A stretch of DNA of 64,000 nucleotides from Gelidibacter japonicus (GTDB taxonomy: Bacteria; Bacteroidota; Bacteroidia; Flavobacteriales; Flavobacteriaceae): the NCBI RefSeq assembly GCF_010725055.1, contig NZ_BJKB01000007.1, positions 131,679-195,678 of the forward strand, written 5' to 3'. Below the pieces are notes generated by a model. The model made no database searches. It had not been told where the DNA came from and saw only the letters and a program-made list of their open reading frames with translations. Both the position numbers and the translations under genes were made by a program. This document shows positions 19,241-27,653 of this stretch, piece after piece (within the stretch, counting starts at the first letter, position 1; every line of letters starts with the position of its first letter).

Positions 19241-19482
19241 TCAAGCACGTAGTGCGTAGACAAAATAGATGGTTGAATTAACCCCGCATTCGGGCGGGGT
19301 CCCATATTTAACAATATAACGACAATTACTGTTAAACTATTCCTCAAGCACGTAGTGCGTAGACAAAATAGATGGTTGAATTAACCCCGCATTCGGGCGG
19401 GGTCCCATATTTAACAATATAACGACAATTACTATTAAACTATTCCTCAAGCACGTAGTGCGTAGAAAATAGACGGTTGAAT
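19241..19482. repeat. 103-bp tandem repeat, two full copies plus a partial third
   Basis: Units start at 19241, 19344 and 19447, exactly 103 bases apart. The first two differ at very few bases; the third stops at 19482 against the stop codon of the ABC exporter and has a 2-base deletion. Each unit has an inner GCAC/GTGC stem and each full unit an ACCCCGC/GCGGGGT stem. Copy 1 is also enclosed by a perfect 10-bp inverted repeat CTATTTTGTC/GACAAAATAG (19233-19242/19259-19268). The hairpins may stop transcription from the exporter, although no T-run follows. Confidence 0.85.
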
Positions 19483-21318
19483 TTATTGATATCCTTCGGC
19501 TTGTAGTTGGAAAAGTTGTGCATAAAGATTGTTGTTTGCCATCAATTCGTCATGGGTTCCCAGCTCCAATACTTTACCTTCTTCCAATACCAAAATCCGA
19601 TCGGCCTGTCTCACGGTACTGAATCTATGAGAGATGATAATACTCGTTTTCCCTTTAGTCAACGCAATAAATCGCTTGAAAACATCACTTTCTGCCTTCG
19701 CGTCCAATGCCGATGTTGGTTCGTCCAAAATCATCACTTCTGCATCTTTCATATACGCACGGGCCAAAGCTACTTTTTGCCATTGGCCACCAGAGAGTTC
19801 CTGTCCTTTGTAAAAACGTTTTCCGAGTTGTTGGTCATAGCCCTTCTTAAATTCAGAAATCACTTCGTTGGCCAAGCTTAATTGGGCAGCATTCTCGATT
19901 TTTTCTAGATTGTCCAACTCATCAATATCGCCAACGGCAATATTTTCTCTGACCGTAAATTCATAACGGAAAAAATCCTGAAAAATCACACCAAAGAACT
20001 TCTGATAGTCGTCTTGTTTAAACCGATTGATGTTGATGCCATCCAACAATATTTCTCCAGATGTGGGTTCATAAAACCGTAACATCAGTTTGGTCAGTGT
20101 TGTTTTTCCGGCACCATTTTGACCAACAAAGGCCATCTTCTCTCCGGCGGATATTTTAAAACTCACACCTTTCAGAATTTCAGTTTCGGAATCTGGATAA
20201 GAAAAACGCACGTTTCGAAATTCAAACCCTGTTTTAATGGTGTCTGGCAACGTCTGATCCTCTACATGTTTTGGAACGATAGAAAGATCAATAAACTCAA
20301 AATAATCCTTCAAATAAAGTGCACTTTCTGTAATCCTCGTGAATTTTGAAAAGAAATCCTGAAGATTCCGAGTCAGCCTATTGAAAGATCCTGACAAAAA
20401 CGTCAATTCACCAAGAGTAATTACTCCTGAAATCACACGATAAATAATGAATACATAAGCACCATAATAACTCAAGGTACCCAAAACATTGAACACAAAC
20501 CCTAAAGCCGAACGTTTCATTGCCAGCTTTTTATTCAGTTCGTAATATTCGTCAGAAAGATTTTTAAAGCGACCGACGATAAAATCGGTCAATCCAAAGA
20601 GTTTAATCTCCTTTGCAGTAACATTATTTGCACCGATAAATCTCAAGTAATCAAGTTCACGTCTTTCGGCGGTCCAACCTCTTGCTAGTGAATATTGCTG
20701 CTGACTGAACCAAATCTCATTAATAAAAGAAGGTATAATACTCAACACCAACATAATAATTAGATAAGGTTCAAAGTAAATCAGACCAGCTACAAGTGTG
20801 GTAATTGAAATCAAGCTCTGAACCTCGCCAAGGGCATTGGACAAAAGTCCTACACGTCCTGCAGTTTGTACTCTGGCACGCTCCAATTTATCATAGAATT
20901 CGGAATCTTCCAAGAGACTGATATCTATCTGATTGGTTTTTTTAATAATGGATACTGAAGATACAATGGAATAAGCATCTCCCAAAAGTCCATCGGTCAA
21001 GGAAATAGCGCGACCCATGAGATCAGAAAGTACTACGAGTCCCAGTTCAATGCCAACATAGGTCCACAGCTGTGTTAGATCTGAGACATCGATTTGCGTT
21101 TGTAGAATAATCTCATCAATAATGAGTTTTCCAACCCATAAGATAATCACCGGTAAAACAGCACCAATAAGGCGGCAAAATGCCGATATAAGCAATAGTT
21201 TTTTATTGGCTTGCCAGATTTCCTTAAAGAAACGCGGAATAAACACCAAGGCATTAAAAGACTTTCTTAAGCTCGTTTTATTTTTGTCTTTTAATGATTT
21301 TAGACTTGGTCGTGCCAT
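19483..21318 (-). CDS. ABC exporter, fused permease and ATPase
   Basis: A 611-residue half-transporter of the type IV exporter class. The N-terminal membrane domain (about 20-330) has roughly six helices. The C-terminal ATPase (about 355-600) has Walker A GQNGAGKTT, the signature LSGGQWQK, Walker B VMILDEPTSALD and the H-loop IIISHR. It would work as a homodimer exporting a lipid, peptide or drug, and the substrate cannot be deduced. It lies between the suf genes and DUF2480 and is followed by the 103-bp repeat, so it may be an insertion into an otherwise conserved cluster. Confidence 0.9.
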   Translation of the reverse strand: MARPSLKSLKDKNKTSLRKSFNALVFIPRFFKEIWQANKKLLLISAFCRLIGAVLPVIILWVGKLIIDEIILQTQIDVSDLTQLWTYVGIELGLVVLSDLMGRAISLTDGLLGDAYSIVSSVSIIKKTNQIDISLLEDSEFYDKLERARVQTAGRVGLLSNALGEVQSLISITTLVAGLIYFEPYLIIMLVLSIIPSFINEIWFSQQQYSLARGWTAERRELDYLRFIGANNVTAKEIKLFGLTDFIVGRFKNLSDEYYELNKKLAMKRSALGFVFNVLGTLSYYGAYVFIIYRVISGVITLGELTFLSGSFNRLTRNLQDFFSKFTRITESALYLKDYFEFIDLSIVPKHVEDQTLPDTIKTGFEFRNVRFSYPDSETEILKGVSFKISAGEKMAFVGQNGAGKTTLTKLMLRFYEPTSGEILLDGININRFKQDDYQKFFGVIFQDFFRYEFTVRENIAVGDIDELDNLEKIENAAQLSLANEVISEFKKGYDQQLGKRFYKGQELSGGQWQKVALARAYMKDAEVMILDEPTSALDAKAESDVFKRFIALTKGKTSIIISHRFSTVRQADRILVLEEGKVLELGTHDELMANNNLYAQLFQLQAEGYQ

Positions 21319-21435
21319 TATTTAAAGTGGGATGTAGGATTTAGGTGTTCTGAATATCAATTAAAAATAAGTATACTGACCGAAGACAGAGGACCGATGA
21401 TGGGTGACTTCTTACTGCTAACTGAATACTGAACA

Positions 21436-21762
21436 CTAAAGCATCCCCAACTCCAATTTAGCTTCTTCACTCATCAAGTCTTGACTCCAAGGTGGATCAA
21501 ATGTCATTTCTACAATAACCGAGTTTATCTCGTCAATGGATTTTACGCGTTCTTCAACTTCCAAAGGTAAGCTTTCAGCTACCGGACAGTTTGGCGTGGT
21601 CAAGGTCATAAGTATCTTGACATCGTAATCTTCATTGACAAAAACATCGTAAATCAATCCCAATTCGTAAATATCGACAGGGATTTCAGGGTCATAAACC
21701 GTTTTTATAACGTTCACTATCTTTTCACCTAAGGCGAATGTATCTATTTTTTCACTCATCAT
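21436..21762 (-). CDS. sufT: SufT-like MIP18/DUF59 iron-sulfur assembly protein
   Basis: A 108-residue DUF59 (MIP18-family) protein. The core IVNVIKTVYDPEIPVDIYEL and the conserved cysteine in LTTPNCPVAES are both present. Bacterial SufT proteins help mature iron-sulfur proteins, particularly lipoyl synthase and aconitase in other species. It is the distal member of the suf cluster here, about 210 bases after sufE. The symbol is by family and position. Either of two adjacent ATGs (21762 or 21759) can be the start. Confidence 0.85.
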   Translation of the reverse strand: MMSEKIDTFALGEKIVNVIKTVYDPEIPVDIYELGLIYDVFVNEDYDVKILMTLTTPNCPVAESLPLEVEERVKSIDEINSVIVEMTFDPPWSQDLMSEEAKLELGML

Positions 21763-21943
21763 TTAAAAGTTTAGAAGTTCAGAAGTTTAAGAGTGTAGGT
21801 TTATTTCAGAAATAAATATCTAAACTATTAAACTCATAAACATAATTCAACTGTACTGTGTTTGTATAAAATCTATTTTCCAATCAGAAAGTATTCAAGC
21901 TTTATCGTGCAATAACAATCTGTTTTGAAATAACAATTCAAAG

Positions 21944-21963
21944 ATTCCTGCCTACGCAGGAAT
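21944..21963. repeat. Short palindromic repeat (ATTCCTGC type)
   Basis: ATTCCTGC (21944-21951) and GCAGGAAT (21956-21963) form a perfect stem 8 bases beyond the sufE stop. They have the same arms as the palindrome at 865-884, with a nearly identical loop. It separates sufE from sufT and could partly uncouple their expression. Confidence 0.6.
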
Positions 21964-21970
21964 TCAGGAA

Positions 21971-22393
21971 TTAGTTTAACTGTGTTTGGTATGCAATGGC
22001 ATACATCTTCAATTGTTTGATCATACTCACCAATCCGTTGGCTCGTGTTGGAGACAAATGCTCCTTAAGGCCTATCTCATCGATAAAATCAGTATCAGCA
22101 TCAATAATATCTTGCGGATTTTGGTTTGAGAACACACGAATCAAAATCGCTATAATGCCTTTTGTGATTATGGCGTCACTATCCGCAGTAAATACCACTT
22201 TGTCGCCATCCATTTCAGCATGTACCCAAACCCTACTTTGGCAGCCTTTAATAATGTTTTCTTGAGTTTTATATTGCTCGTCAATCAATGGTAAGGTCTT
22301 GCCCAAATCGATCATATATTGATAGCGTTCCTCCCAATTTTCAAACATTGAAAACTCATCAATGAGGTCTTCTTGTATTGCTTTTATTGTCAT
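21971..22393 (-). CDS. sufE: Cysteine desulfuration protein SufE
   Basis: A 140-residue SufE that accepts persulfide sulfur from SufS and passes it to the SufBCD scaffold. The acceptor cysteine is in IKGCQSRVW (about residue 50), the family's signature. Length and fold pattern (FSMFENWEERYQYMIDLGK at the N-terminus) are typical. It lies 83 bases downstream of the META lipoprotein gene in the suf cluster. Confidence 0.94.
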   Translation of the reverse strand: MTIKAIQEDLIDEFSMFENWEERYQYMIDLGKTLPLIDEQYKTQENIIKGCQSRVWVHAEMDGDKVVFTADSDAIITKGIIAILIRVFSNQNPQDIIDADTDFIDEIGLKEHLSPTRANGLVSMIKQLKMYAIAYQTQLN

Positions 22394-22476
22394 TCTAAAA
22401 TTTTATACAAAGTTACAATTTATCTCTTCAAAACAAGCAATTTAACCATGGATATCAAGTCGTTGAATCCTACAGG

Positions 22477-23127
22477 CTATTCTGATTTCAAATAATTGCA
22501 CTCTATTAGCAGTTCTTTATTAGCGTCCAATAGCTGAAGTTTATCGTTCTTCAAACTGTACGATGTGATACTTGCCAAGGCATCAAGAAACGCAGTTTCC
22601 ACATCAATGTCCTTACACATCATTTCAGTTGAAGACAGTTCAGATATATCAACCTTATTATTGGTCACTTTAATTTTTGCAGAAAACCGATTGCAGCTTG
22701 TATTGCCGTTGATTTCATTTTGTGACAGGTCTATTTTAATAAACGGATTTCTACCAAAACTGTCCCTATCCTTTACCCGGGTTACCAGCCACGATCCTTG
22801 ATCCAAATTTAAAGGTGCTTTTGATTTTTCTAAAACTTCAATCAATCTATATTTTAATGAGGAACCGCCTGCTGGCGGGTTCTCTATCTCTGAAACCGAA
22901 ACTTTTAATCTATAGTAGAAGCCTTCAACATAGTCAAAGCCTTCAATGTTACTATAAAAATAAGTCCAATTGGTTTCGCCTTCCTCCTTAATTTGCAAGC
23001 ATTTTTGAGGCGAGATGCCAGTGCAATCAGCTTTGGTACTTGCTATTAAAATTACTTTATCGGTGTTTGTTGAACAGGAAAAAAATAAAAGTACCATTGA
23101 CATAATGGCTAAAAACTTTGAACTCAT
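22477..23127 (-). CDS. DUF4377 and META domain lipoprotein
   Basis: A 216-residue lipoprotein (LLFFSC lipobox) with a DUF4377 domain (about 27-92; TGISPQKCLQIKEEGETNW) and a META domain (about 100-210; NEINGNTSCNRFSA and the EMMC motif), the latter resembling the heat-inducible HslJ. The function of both domains is poorly known; META proteins are linked to envelope stress and antibiotic tolerance. It is embedded in the suf cluster, 25 bases after sufS, so it is probably co-transcribed. A GC-rich palindrome (AACCGCC/GGCGGGTT, about 22866-22884) lies inside the coding region where the two domains meet, like the dispersed palindromes in nearby gaps. Confidence 0.85.
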   Translation of the reverse strand: MSSKFLAIMSMVLLFFSCSTNTDKVILIASTKADCTGISPQKCLQIKEEGETNWTYFYSNIEGFDYVEGFYYRLKVSVSEIENPPAGGSSLKYRLIEVLEKSKAPLNLDQGSWLVTRVKDRDSFGRNPFIKIDLSQNEINGNTSCNRFSAKIKVTNNKVDISELSSTEMMCKDIDVETAFLDALASITSYSLKNDKLQLLDANKELLIECNYLKSE

Positions 23128-23152
23128 ATAATCAATTTTTGAAACCTGAAGC

Positions 23153-24367
23153 TTAGGATAGCATCATTTTAGCCTTTTTAACGCCTTCAACCAGAGTGTC
23201 TATTTCATTCTTGGTGTTGTAAAATGCAAAAGAAGCTCTTATGGTTCCCGGAATTTTAAAATAATCCATGATCGGTTGTGCACAATGATGACCAGTACGG
23301 ACCGCTATACCCATTTTATCAAGTAAGGTACCAACATCATATGGATGGATGTCTTTCAGATTAAAGGAAATTACTGAGGTTTTATTTTTTGAGGTGCCGT
23401 AAATTTTCAAGCCTTCTATTTCTAATAGTCGTTTTGTGGCATAGTCCAAAAGTTCATGCTCATAAGTTTCAATATTCTTAAAACCAATCTGATTCATATA
23501 GTCAATAGCCGCTCCAAAAGCAATACCTCCACAAATATTTGGGGTGCCTGCCTCAAATTTATGGGGCAAGTCGGCATAAGTAGTTTTTTCAAAGGTCACC
23601 TCAGCAATCATTTCACCTCCACCTTGATATGGTGGTAATTTATTGAGCCACTCTTCCTTTCCGTACAGCATACCAACGCCGGTTGGACCACACATTTTAT
23701 GGGCAGAAGCGACATAAAAATCAACATCCAAAGCTTGGACATCTGCTTTTAAGTGAGGACACGCTTGTGCGCCATCAATCAAAACGGCAGCGCCAACAGC
23801 GTGGGCTTTCTGGACAATGCTTTCGATAGGATTAATCGTTCCCAATGCATTGGAAATATGATTGACAAATACGAGTTTGGTTTTTTCTGAAAGTAGTTCG
23901 TCGTAGGCCGATATTATCAATTCGCCTTCATCATTCATAGGAATGACTTTAAGGATAGCACCAGTACGCTCACATAACATTTGCCACGGAACAATATTGC
24001 TATGGTGCTCTAAAGCTGACACAATTACTTCATCGCCTTTTTTTAGAAGTGCTGTGAAGCCACTTGCCACCAAATTGATGCCATGTGTTGTGCCAGCAGT
24101 CATGATGATCTCGTGCGATGCTTTTGCGTTAAAGTGCTTTTGAATCTTTAATCGTGCTTCTTCATATTTATCGGTTGCTTCCTGACTCAAGCTATGAACG
24201 CCCCTATGGATATTGGCATTGTAGTTTGAATAGTAATCTACAATGGCGTCAATAACCTGCTGCGGTGTTTGTGAAGTAGCAGCGTTGTCAAAATATACCA
24301 ATGGTTTCCCATTGACTTGTCTTTGAAGTATTGGAAAATCTTTTCTTATGTCTTCGACTGGAAACAT
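23153..24367 (-). CDS. sufS: Cysteine desulfurase SufS
   Basis: A 404-residue group II, PLP-dependent cysteine desulfurase that takes sulfur from cysteine for iron-sulfur assembly. The PLP lysine is in ASAHKMCGPTG (about residue 226). The active-site cysteine is in VRTGHHCAQP (about residue 364), on the short loop typical of SufS. The N-terminus has YFDNAATSQTP. It is transcribed with sufD upstream and the META lipoprotein downstream. Confidence 0.96.
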   Translation of the reverse strand: MFPVEDIRKDFPILQRQVNGKPLVYFDNAATSQTPQQVIDAIVDYYSNYNANIHRGVHSLSQEATDKYEEARLKIQKHFNAKASHEIIMTAGTTHGINLVASGFTALLKKGDEVIVSALEHHSNIVPWQMLCERTGAILKVIPMNDEGELIISAYDELLSEKTKLVFVNHISNALGTINPIESIVQKAHAVGAAVLIDGAQACPHLKADVQALDVDFYVASAHKMCGPTGVGMLYGKEEWLNKLPPYQGGGEMIAEVTFEKTTYADLPHKFEAGTPNICGGIAFGAAIDYMNQIGFKNIETYEHELLDYATKRLLEIEGLKIYGTSKNKTSVISFNLKDIHPYDVGTLLDKMGIAVRTGHHCAQPIMDYFKIPGTIRASFAFYNTKNEIDTLVEGVKKAKMMLS

Positions 24368-24412
24368 GCTCTAATTTTTGAAATTTGGAATCGTTGAATG
24401 GAACGTTGATTT

Positions 24413-24554
24413 GTCCGTCCGTTCAGGCGGGTGATGCTGATTGTTTATGATAACGCCGATTTAAATTTGATAGAAACAGAATGAACTATCGAAAATAATA
24501 ATCAACGGAAAACTGCCATATCTACATCACCCACCCCGCCGGTAGGTGGGTCCG
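24413..24554. repeat. GC-rich inverted-repeat element between sufD and sufS
   Basis: The 195-bp gap between sufD and sufS is bounded by GC-rich inverted sequences: GGCGGGTGATG at 24426-24436 and CATCACCCACCCCGCC at 24525-24540. The right side also has a hairpin of CCCACC with GGTGGG. The centre is AT-rich and without an ORF. It looks like a small non-autonomous palindromic element inserted in the operon, and its effect on sufS expression is unknown. Confidence 0.5.
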
Positions 24555-24562
24555 CATTCTAA

Positions 24563-25876
24563 CTACAGATCGAATCCAATATTAACCCCTAATTTCTTAG
24601 CGATAATATTAGTAATACGTTGTTTAATCTCTGGGATTTTAACCGAACTCAATACGTTATTGCTAAAGGCATACATCAATAAAGCCTTAGCCTCTTTTTC
24701 TGGAATACCTCTTGAGCGCATGTAAAACATAGCACTTTCGTCCAATTGTCCAATGGTACACCCATGTGAACATTTGACATCGTCAGCAAAAATTTCCAAT
24801 TGCGGTTTGGTGTTGATACTTGCCTTATCACCAATTAGAATATTGTTGTTGGCCTGAAAGGCATTGGTTTTTTGAGCTTCTCTGTTAACCAATACTTTTC
24901 CGTTGAAAACACCAGTAGCATGGTCATCAAAAATACCTTTGTAATCTTGATGGCTTTCGCAATTTGGTTCAATATGATGTACTAAAGTATTATGATCCAC
25001 ATGTTGTCTGTTGCCAATAATGGTCGCACCTTTTAAAGTAGAGTCGATCCGCTCTCCGTTTTGATAAAAATTGAGATTGTTTCGCGTCAATTTGCCACCA
25101 AAAGAGAAAGTGTGAACGGTTGCGCAACTTTCTTGCTTTTGGTTGATGAATGTACTATCGATCAACGAGGCATTTTCGTTATCATTTTGGATTTTATAAT
25201 AATCCACAATCGCACGTTTGTCTGCAAAAATTTCAGTAACCGAATTGGTCAACACAGGGTTTTCGGTCAAACTTTGATGGCGCTCAACAATCTGGACATG
25301 TGAGTTTTCGTCCACAACAATCAAATTCCTGGGCTGTAGCATCAATGCTGCTTCATTGCCCGTTGAGAAATGAATTATTTGAATTGGTTTTGCCACCGAT
25401 TTGTTCTTAGGAATATGAATGTAAGCTCCTTCTTGAGAAAATGCGGTATTCAATGAGGTTAGACCATCTTTTGCCGCTACCTTATTAAAATAATTTTCAA
25501 TAATAGGCCTGTATTTTGGCTTTGACAATGCGGATGACATCAAGCAGATATCAACCCCGTCGTGTGTTGTTTCTGAAAGATGAGATGAATATTTCCCATC
25601 GATAAAGACAATTTTATAGGTGTCAATATCGTGAATGAAATATTTCTTAATATCGTTGTAATCGATATGGCTCTCACTTTTGGGAAACACACTATAATCG
25701 TGCTTTAAAATACTATTTAAGGAGGTGTATTTCCAGGCTTCGTCTCTTCTTGACGGAAAGCCTTTTGTTTCAAATTCTTTGATGGCCTCACTTCGCACAT
25801 CATGAACTGGCGAATCAATATCCACCAAGTTTTCAAATGCCATAAAGGAGGCTATGAGTTTTTCTTTTAGTTCCAT
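24563..25876 (-). CDS. sufD: Iron-sulfur scaffold subunit SufD
   Basis: A 437-residue SufD that pairs with SufB on the SufC ATPase to form the SufBC2D scaffold. The beta-helix core (about 150-380) and the C-terminal CSHGCTIGQLDESAMFYMRSRG region are conserved. The histidine in the DVKCSHG segment corresponds to the one implicated in cluster assembly at the SufB-SufD interface. Between it and sufC lies the broken four-helix-bundle gene, which is not part of the usual operon. Confidence 0.95.
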   Translation of the reverse strand: MELKEKLIASFMAFENLVDIDSPVHDVRSEAIKEFETKGFPSRRDEAWKYTSLNSILKHDYSVFPKSESHIDYNDIKKYFIHDIDTYKIVFIDGKYSSHLSETTHDGVDICLMSSALSKPKYRPIIENYFNKVAAKDGLTSLNTAFSQEGAYIHIPKNKSVAKPIQIIHFSTGNEAALMLQPRNLIVVDENSHVQIVERHQSLTENPVLTNSVTEIFADKRAIVDYYKIQNDNENASLIDSTFINQKQESCATVHTFSFGGKLTRNNLNFYQNGERIDSTLKGATIIGNRQHVDHNTLVHHIEPNCESHQDYKGIFDDHATGVFNGKVLVNREAQKTNAFQANNNILIGDKASINTKPQLEIFADDVKCSHGCTIGQLDESAMFYMRSRGIPEKEAKALLMYAFSNNVLSSVKIPEIKQRITNIIAKKLGVNIGFDL

Positions 25877-25899
25877 TCTGTAAGTTTCAAGTTTCTTTT

Positions 25900-26346
25900 G
25901 TTTCTTGTTTCAAGTTGATTACGCATCTGTAATCATTTGAATTTGTTCCCTTTGAAATCTTGTTTGTTTAAATATATTATGAAATTGGCTATTCGTTTAC
26001 TTAATTGTTCGTATGCATCCACCAATTTCTCTAACTTCTCTATTTCTATATATCCATAATCAAAAACTCTATATAATTGAGATCTTGATTCTCCTGCTGA
26101 TCCTTTAGCGACAGATAAAAATTGTCTGAATTCAATATTCCCGTCGCGCTCAAATCCCTCAGCAATATTGTCCATTACTGAACCTGAAGATCCTTTGATT
26201 TGATCCCTCAGTCTAAAATCATTCTTTAGTTCAGATTTTAAAGCGATTTCTTTTATCTCGTTTGAAAGTCTTCGAGCTTCCTACCATATTTCTAAATCTT
26301 CAAATTTCTTAATGGTTGCCATAACTTGAAACCTTAAACAAGAAAC
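25900..26346. repeat. Inverted repeats flanking the four-helix-bundle gene
   Basis: GTTTCTTGTTTCAAGTT (25900-25916) on the left matches the reverse complement of 26323-26346 on the right, apart from a 7-base insertion in the right copy. The repeats lie outside the coding region, directly beside its stop and start. This bounds a unit of about 450 bp that could have entered the suf operon as one piece. No target-site duplication was identified by eye. Confidence 0.55.
25933..26322 (-). pseudogene. Four-helix-bundle protein gene interrupted by an amber codon
   Basis: The reading frame starts with ATG at 26320-26322 (MATIKKFEDLEIW), meets TAG at 26281-26283 where the family has Gln (IWQEAR), and continues in frame as [18 protein letters not shown] through [14 protein letters not shown] to the stop at 25933. 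The whole would be 129 residues, the usual size for the family of four-helix-bundle proteins first seen in 23S rRNA intervening sequences and related to the Avd proteins of diversity-generating retroelements. A shorter 80-residue product could start at 26175 but would lack the first helix. Its place between sufC and sufD and its flanking inverted repeats suggest an insertion that later decayed. Confidence 0.85.
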
Positions 26347-26359
26347 CCTTCAAACCAAA

Positions 26360-27112
26360 CTACGCGTTCACTTCTTCCCTAATCCAATCGTAGCCTTTCT
26401 CTTCAAGCTCTAGAGCCAATTCTTTCCCACCAGATTTAACAATGCGTCCTTCAAACATGACGTGAACAAAATCGGGGATAATATAATCCAACAAACGCTG
26501 GTAGTGGGTAATGATAATGACCGCATTATCTTTACTTTTAATTTTGTTAACTCCACTGGCCACAATTCGAAGAGCATCAATATCCAAACCTGAATCAGTT
26601 TCATCAAGAATAGCAAGCTTTGGCTCCAACATGGCTAATTGAAAGATCTCATTCCGTTTCTTTTCACCTCCAGAAAACCCTTCGTTTAAGGATCGGGATA
26701 AAAACTTTCGGTCAATTTCCAGCATTTCTGATTTCTCACGGATCATTTTTAACATCTCATTAGCCGGCATGTCTCCAAGCTTTCTTGCTTTACGAGTTTC
26801 ATTGATGGCCGTTTTCATGAAGTTGGTTACAGAAACTCCGGGTATTTCAGTGGGATACTGAAAGGATAGGAAAACACCTTTGTGGGCACGTTCTTCGGGT
26901 GCCAGTTCGTTGATGCTTTCGTCTTCAAACAAGATGTCTCCTTGAGTGACTTCATAGTCTTCCTTGCCGGCAATAACAGATGCCAAAGTACTTTTACCAG
27001 AACCATTTGGTCCCATAATGGCATGTACTTCACCAGCATTTATCTCTAAATTGATGCCTTTTAAAATGGCTTTATCTTCAACACTTGCGTGTAAATCAAT
27101 AATTTTTAACAT
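26360..27112 (-). CDS. sufC: Iron-sulfur assembly ATPase SufC
   Basis: A 250-residue soluble ABC ATPase that powers the SufBC2D scaffold. It has Walker A GPNGSGKST (about 34-42), the signature FSGGEKKRNEI, Walker B LAILDETDSGLD and the H-loop IITHYQR. Its length matches the family. It is 66 bases downstream of a small lipoprotein gene and upstream of the broken four-helix-bundle gene. Confidence 0.97.
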   Translation of the reverse strand: MLKIIDLHASVEDKAILKGINLEINAGEVHAIMGPNGSGKSTLASVIAGKEDYEVTQGDILFEDESINELAPEERAHKGVFLSFQYPTEIPGVSVTNFMKTAINETRKARKLGDMPANEMLKMIREKSEMLEIDRKFLSRSLNEGFSGGEKKRNEIFQLAMLEPKLAILDETDSGLDIDALRIVASGVNKIKSKDNAVIIITHYQRLLDYIIPDFVHVMFEGRIVKSGGKELALELEEKGYDWIREEVNA

Positions 27113-27178
27113 ACGGTTTTACTTAAATTTAACGTACAGATTCCAATAGTTGTCTGTCAGAATCTGATTTTTATACTT

Positions 27179-27577
27179 CTATTCTTGTGATCTTAATTTT
27201 ATAATGTCACTGTTTTCTTGATCTACCTTGGAAACAGTTATAATATCAATAATTTCTATCCTGTTTTCCCAACCTTCTTCATGTTCTGGCTTTTTGGTCA
27301 CTTTCACCTTTAATGTTACTTTAACCTCATCAGTTGGCTGGTCTTTTAAAATCTCGGCCCTCTTGATCAACTCTTGAGCCTTTTGGTCCTCGACAACGCC
27401 AAACAGCTCGCTTTTGGTTTGGAAAACAGCTACGTCGGCAAAATAAATAAAATTTCCTGTAAGCTCCTTCACATCAAGCTGATCTTGATTCTCATTTACG
27501 ACATTGGGAGATTTTGAATCGTTTTTACAGCCGACAAATGCCAATAATATAAATACAAGAAAGATTGTTCTTTTCAT
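27179..27577 (-). CDS. Small lipoprotein of unknown function in the suf operon
   Basis: A 132-residue lipoprotein with signal MKRTIFLVFILLAFVGC. The start is placed at 27577; 15 more residues would be possible upstream but would mask the signal peptide. The mature part is charged and beta-rich, with ITGNFIYFADVAVFQ-type hydrophobic segments (actual text GNFIYFADVAVFQ) and a Lys-rich VTLKVKVTKKPEHEEG stretch. No family is recognised. It lies between sufB (76 bases upstream) and sufC (66 bases downstream), so it should be co-transcribed with them. Confidence 0.75.
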   Translation of the reverse strand: MKRTIFLVFILLAFVGCKNDSKSPNVVNENQDQLDVKELTGNFIYFADVAVFQTKSELFGVVEDQKAQELIKRAEILKDQPTDEVKVTLKVKVTKKPEHEEGWENRIEIIDIITVSKVDQENSDIIKLRSQE

Positions 27578-27653
27578 AAATCGTTGTCTGAGATAGAAAA
27601 CTAAATCTGTATCAACCCACATGGTTTCTAAAGCCTTGCAGGTTGATCATTCA

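Noticed and set aside
19241-19482. Possible CRISPR array
   Set aside because: The whole 103-bp unit is repeated, with no short repeats separated by different spacers, and no cas genes are nearby.
25933-26175. Intact 80-residue four-helix-bundle gene
   Set aside because: The same frame continues upstream through one amber codon to a full family N-terminus at 26322, so the short version is better read as part of a broken gene.
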